Positions 6,509-8,914 of a stretch of DNA of 8,914 nt are shown here, one piece after another. Under the pieces are notes generated by a model that was not told where the DNA came from, ran no database searches, and saw only the letters and a list, made by a program, of their open reading frames with translations. This stretch comes from Lachnospiraceae bacterium UBA3692 (lineage in GTDB: Bacteria; Bacillota; Clostridia; Lachnospirales; Lachnospiraceae). The stretch is taken from NCBI GenBank assembly GCA_002372815.1, contig DFIR01000011.1:1-8914 (forward strand). The letters run 5' to 3'. Numbering within the stretch: position 1 is the first letter of the stretch; each line of letters starts with the position of its first letter. Position numbers and translations under genes: made by a program.

Positions 6509-7972
6509 ATGTTATACATCGGCATCGACCTCGGTACTTCCGCCTGTAAGTTCCTTCTCACGAACGAAAAGGGCGAGATCCTCAACATCGTCTCTGAAGA
6601 ATACCCTCTGGAGTTTCCGCAGCCCGGCTGGAGCCAGCAGGATCCCGCCGACTGGGCCAGAGCTGTCGCTTCCGGCATCCCGAAGCTGCTGGGGGGCTTC
6701 GATGCCTCGCAGGTCGCGGGCATCGGCGCCGGCGGACAGATGCACGGCCTCGTCGTGCTCGACGAGAATGACCGGGTGATCCGCCCCGCCATCCTCTGGA
6801 ATGACGGGCGCACCCAGCCCCAGGTGGAATACCTGAACGAACAGATCGGCCGTGACGTGCTCTCCGCCCGCACTGCCAACATTGCTTTTGCCGGATTTAC
6901 CGCTCCCAAGATCCTCTGGATGCGGGAGAATGAACCGGAGCTCTTCGCGCGGATCCGCAAGATCATGCTCCCCAAGGATTACATCAACTATCTGCTGACC
7001 GGCGTGCACTGCACCGACTACTCCGACGCCAGCGGCATGCTGCTCCTGGATGTGGAGCACAAGTGCTGGAGCCGCGAGATGCTGGATCTCTGCGGGATCA
7101 CGGAGGACCAGATGCCCCGTCTCTTCGAGAGCTGGGAGACCGTCGGCACACTGACCTCCTCCGCCGCCGGACTTCTGGGACTTCCCGAGAACGTCAAGGT
7201 CTGCGCGGGCGCAGGTGACAACGCCGCTGCCGCTGTCGGATGCGGGGTCGTCGGAGCGGGCGGCTGCAACATCTCGCTCGGCACGTCCGGCACGATCTTC
7301 ATCACCAGCGACCGCTTCAGCGTGGACAGCCACAATGCGCTGCACAGCTTCGATCACGCGGACGGCGGCTACCATCTGATGGGCTGCATCCTCTCCGCCG
7401 CCTCCTGCAACAAGTGGTGGATGGAGGACATCCTGCACACGGAGGCATACGCCGCGGAGCAGGCCCCGATTACGGAAGACAGACTCGGAAAGAACGACGT
7501 CTACTATCTCCCTTACCTGATGGGAGAAAGGAGCCCCCACAACGACCCTTCCGCCCGCGGCGCTTTCCTGGGCCTGCGGATGGACACGCAGCGGGAAGAC
7601 CTGACCCAGGCCGTCCTCGAGGGCGTCGCCTTCGCCTTCCGTGACTGCCTCGAGATCGCGAAGGCCCAGGGCATCGAAGTCTCCGTCAGCCGTGTCTGCG
7701 GCGGCGGCGCGAAGAGCCCGCTCTGGAGACGGATCCTGTCCAACGTCCTCGGCATCCCGCTGGAGCTTCCGATGACGGAGCAGGGCCCCGGCTACGGCGG
7801 CGCGATGCTGGCGGCCGTCACCTGCGGAGAATATCCGAGCGTTGCCGCCTGCGCGGAAGCGCTGATCCGCGTCAAGGAGACCACGGTCCCCGAGCCGGCC
7901 CTCGTACAGGCTTATGACGAGAAGTACCGCACCTGGAAGCGCCTCTATCCCGCGCTGAAGGGGATCCTGTAA
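6509..7972 (+). CDS. xylB: FGGY-family carbohydrate kinase, xylulokinase type
   Basis: A 487-residue cytosolic sugar kinase. It phosphorylates a ketose with ATP, most likely D-xylulose to xylulose 5-phosphate for the pentose phosphate pathway. Seen: phosphate-binding IDLGTSACK at 6-14 with Asp7, GQMHGLV at 76-82 (the Met-His pair that contacts xylulose in E. coli XylB), WNDGRT at 97-102, GAGDNAAAAVG at 234-244 with catalytic Asp237, and SLGTSGT at 256-262. The second FGGY signature lies in YLMGERSPHNDPSARGAFLGL at about 336-356, and the adenine-binding GGGAKSPLWRRIL at 398-410. Length and motif order match XylB (about 480-500). Because the third gene of the operon is from the fucose/arabinose isomerase family, the true substrate could be another ketose such as ribulose or fuculose. 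GGGAGGGG precedes the ATG. The next gene follows after 20 bases, in the same operon. Confidence 0.9.
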   Translation: MLYIGIDLGTSACKFLLTNEKGEILNIVSEEYPLEFPQPGWSQQDPADWARAVASGIPKLLGGFDASQVAGIGAGGQMHGLVVLDENDRVIRPAILWNDGRTQPQVEYLNEQIGRDVLSARTANIAFAGFTAPKILWMRENEPELFARIRKIMLPKDYINYLLTGVHCTDYSDASGMLLLDVEHKCWSREMLDLCGITEDQMPRLFESWETVGTLTSSAAGLLGLPENVKVCAGAGDNAAAAVGCGVVGAGGCNISLGTSGTIFITSDRFSVDSHNALHSFDHADGGYHLMGCILSAASCNKWWMEDILHTEAYAAEQAPITEDRLGKNDVYYLPYLMGERSPHNDPSARGAFLGLRMDTQREDLTQAVLEGVAFAFRDCLEIAKAQGIEVSVSRVCGGGAKSPLWRRILSNVLGIPLELPMTEQGPGYGGAMLAAVTCGEYPSVAACAEALIRVKETTVPEPALVQAYDEKYRTWKRLYPALKGIL

Positions 7973-7992
7973 ATCAAAGGAGGTTTGAAAAA

Positions 7993-8622
7993 ATGACTGT
8001 TTTCTCCGTTTTTGATGAATCATTCCGCCCTTACGGCCAGGTCGTCACCGGCCTCGAAGAAGCCTGTGCGCAGATCCTGCCGGTACTCGCGGAAGTGGAC
8101 CTCCCGGCCGGGACCGCCTATGTCCCCGAGGATCCGAACCTGCAGCGTCTCCCCGCCGCGGACGTCCTGAGCGACCACTGCTTCGGCGGCATGCCGGTCC
8201 AGCTCGGCTGGTGCTGCGGCCACAACACGAAGCTGAACTGCCTCGAATACCACCGCGACAGCGAGTTCAATCTGGGCACCGGTGATTTCATCCTCCTGCT
8301 CGCGCGGGAAGACGAGATCGCGGACGGCGTGCTCGACACCGCCAAGGTCAAGGCCTTCCGTGTCCCCGCCGGCGTGCTCGTAGAAGTCTACGCGACGACC
8401 CTTCACTACGCCCCCTGCCACACAGATGCCGCGGAAGGCTTCCGCGTCCTCGTGGCACTGCCGAAGGGCACCAACACCGACCGTCCGGACGTCCCCGCCC
8501 TGACGCCCGAGGACAAGCGCCTCTGGGCCCGCAACAAGTGGCTCCTCGCGCACCCGGACAGCAGCGAAGCGGCGGATGGCGCCTGCATCGGCCTGCAGGG
8601 CGAGAATATCGACATCGCCTGA
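7993..8622 (+). CDS. DUF4867-like, cupin-like protein of the sugar operon
   Basis: A 209-residue soluble protein whose function I do not know. It resembles the DUF4867 family, found in Firmicutes near sugar isomerases and kinases; this assignment is from memory. Seen: a cupin-like pattern with LEYHRDSEFNLGTGDFILLL at 84-103 (His87, Glu91 as possible metal ligands) and FRVPAGVLVEVY at 122-133 followed by His138 in LHYAPC. This recalls the two cupin motifs with a PxG turn. Cys74, Cys75 and His77 lie just before motif 1. The start is firm: AAAGGAGGT sits eight bases upstream of the ATG, right after the kinase stop. The context suggests an auxiliary enzyme acting on the same sugar, such as an isomerase, epimerase or mutarotase, or a sugar-acid enzyme. 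That role is inference. Confidence 0.75.
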   Translation: MTVFSVFDESFRPYGQVVTGLEEACAQILPVLAEVDLPAGTAYVPEDPNLQRLPAADVLSDHCFGGMPVQLGWCCGHNTKLNCLEYHRDSEFNLGTGDFILLLAREDEIADGVLDTAKVKAFRVPAGVLVEVYATTLHYAPCHTDAAEGFRVLVALPKGTNTDRPDVPALTPEDKRLWARNKWLLAHPDSSEAADGACIGLQGENIDIA

Positions 8623-8696
8623 CCGGCCCGCTCCTTTTTCTCACACGTTCACAAAGCAAACGCTCAATACCATATAACGTTTAGGAGGTAAAAAAA

Positions 8697-8914
8697 ATGA
8701 TCCAGAACATCCCCCAGGTCAAGCTCGGCATCGTCGCGGTGAGCCGTGACTGCTTCCCGGAGTCCCTCTCCGTCGGCAGACGTGAGGCCCTCGTCGCCGC
8801 CTACAAGGCCAAATACGACGCGGCCGACATCTATGAGTGTCCGATCTGCATCGTGGAGAGCGAGATCCACATGGTGCAGGCTCTCGAGGACATCAAGGCA
8901 GCCGGCTGCAACGC
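8697..8914 (+). CDS. L-fucose/L-arabinose isomerase-family protein, 5' part
   Basis: The first 72 codons of a gene cut by the right edge of the window. The protein starts MIQNIPQVKLGIVAVSRDCF and continues with SLSVGRREALVAAY, then YECPICIVESE and ALEDIKAAGCNA. This matches the N-terminal domain of the L-fucose/L-arabinose isomerase family common in Clostridia. Such proteins interconvert an aldose and ketose with a divalent metal, but the catalytic residues lie in the missing part. AGGAGG at 8683-8688, eight bases before the ATG, sets the start. It follows the DUF4867-like gene after 74 bases and fits upstream of the kinase step, isomerising the sugar that the kinase phosphorylates. Substrate specificity cannot be judged from this fragment. 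Confidence 0.8.
   Translation, partial: MIQNIPQVKLGIVAVSRDCFPESLSVGRREALVAAYKAKYDAADIYECPICIVESEIHMVQALEDIKAAGCN

Noticed and set aside
6391..6975. A 194-codon minus-strand frame crossing the divergent promoter region
   Set aside because: Most of it overlaps the kinase gene, its composition is Ser/Arg/Pro-rich, and it has no convincing ribosome binding site or domain.
6512..8023. A 503-codon open frame on the minus strand opposite the kinase
   Set aside because: Low-complexity Ala/Gly/Val/Asp-rich translation with no recognisable motif, while the plus strand encodes a clear FGGY kinase.
8654..8668. Catabolite-response (cre)-like sequence AAGCAAACGCTCAAT
   Set aside because: It has two mismatches at conserved cre positions, so it is too weak to call from sequence alone.
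8648..8676. TTCACA-17-CATATA as a promoter for the isomerase gene
   Set aside because: The -10 match is poor, and transcription would start within the ribosome binding site at 8683-8688.

Overview
The window looks like chromosomal DNA from a GC-rich member of the Clostridia (Bacillota), plausibly Lachnospiraceae. The reasons are strong AGGAGG ribosome binding sites, a leaderless-looking TTG start with its own Shine-Dalgarno, protein families typical of gut and rumen Clostridia (a DUF4867-like protein between a sugar kinase and a fucose/arabinose isomerase-family protein; a lipid-anchored barnase) and high GC throughout. The high GC produces many long spurious reading frames on the opposite strand. 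Taxonomy is inference from gene content only. No rRNA, tRNA, CRISPR array, insertion sequence or phage gene was seen.

Layout. Positions 1-6249 hold four leftward genes, given here in transcription order: metY (O-acetylhomoserine sulfhydrylase, 6249-4975), a large adenosine-deaminase-like protein with a C-terminal SLOG/DUF2493-like domain (4857-2395), a 12-TM MATE-family transporter (2288-903), and a lipoprotein ending in a complete barnase-type ribonuclease domain (910-11). The last two overlap by 8 bp and are surely co-transcribed. The others are separated by 106-117 bp gaps that carry inverted repeats. A divergent control region (6250-6508) follows. Positions 6509-8914 hold a rightward sugar operon: an FGGY kinase of the xylulokinase type, a DUF4867/cupin-like protein, and the start of an L-fucose/L-arabinose isomerase-family protein cut by the window edge.

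How the genes fit together. The rightward genes make a coherent isomerase-kinase pathway: aldose to ketose, then ketose to ketose phosphate. The DUF4867-like protein probably serves the same sugar. The leftward genes have no single obvious shared pathway. metY is housekeeping sulfur metabolism. The transporter and exported ribonuclease form one expression unit.

The most unusual item is the 820-residue deaminase-SLOG fusion. It keeps the metal-binding and catalytic residues of adenosine deaminase, but has Gly where the second Asp of the TDD motif normally sits. It carries about 100 extra residues inside the barrel and is joined to a predicted nucleotide-ligand-binding Rossmann-like domain. It is the best candidate here for an undescribed nucleotide-signalling or defence-type enzyme, although no partner gene supports that. 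The second most interesting item is the membrane-anchored barnase, whose inhibitor, if it has one, is not in the window. A ribosome-binding-like sequence at the left edge hints that another gene follows immediately.
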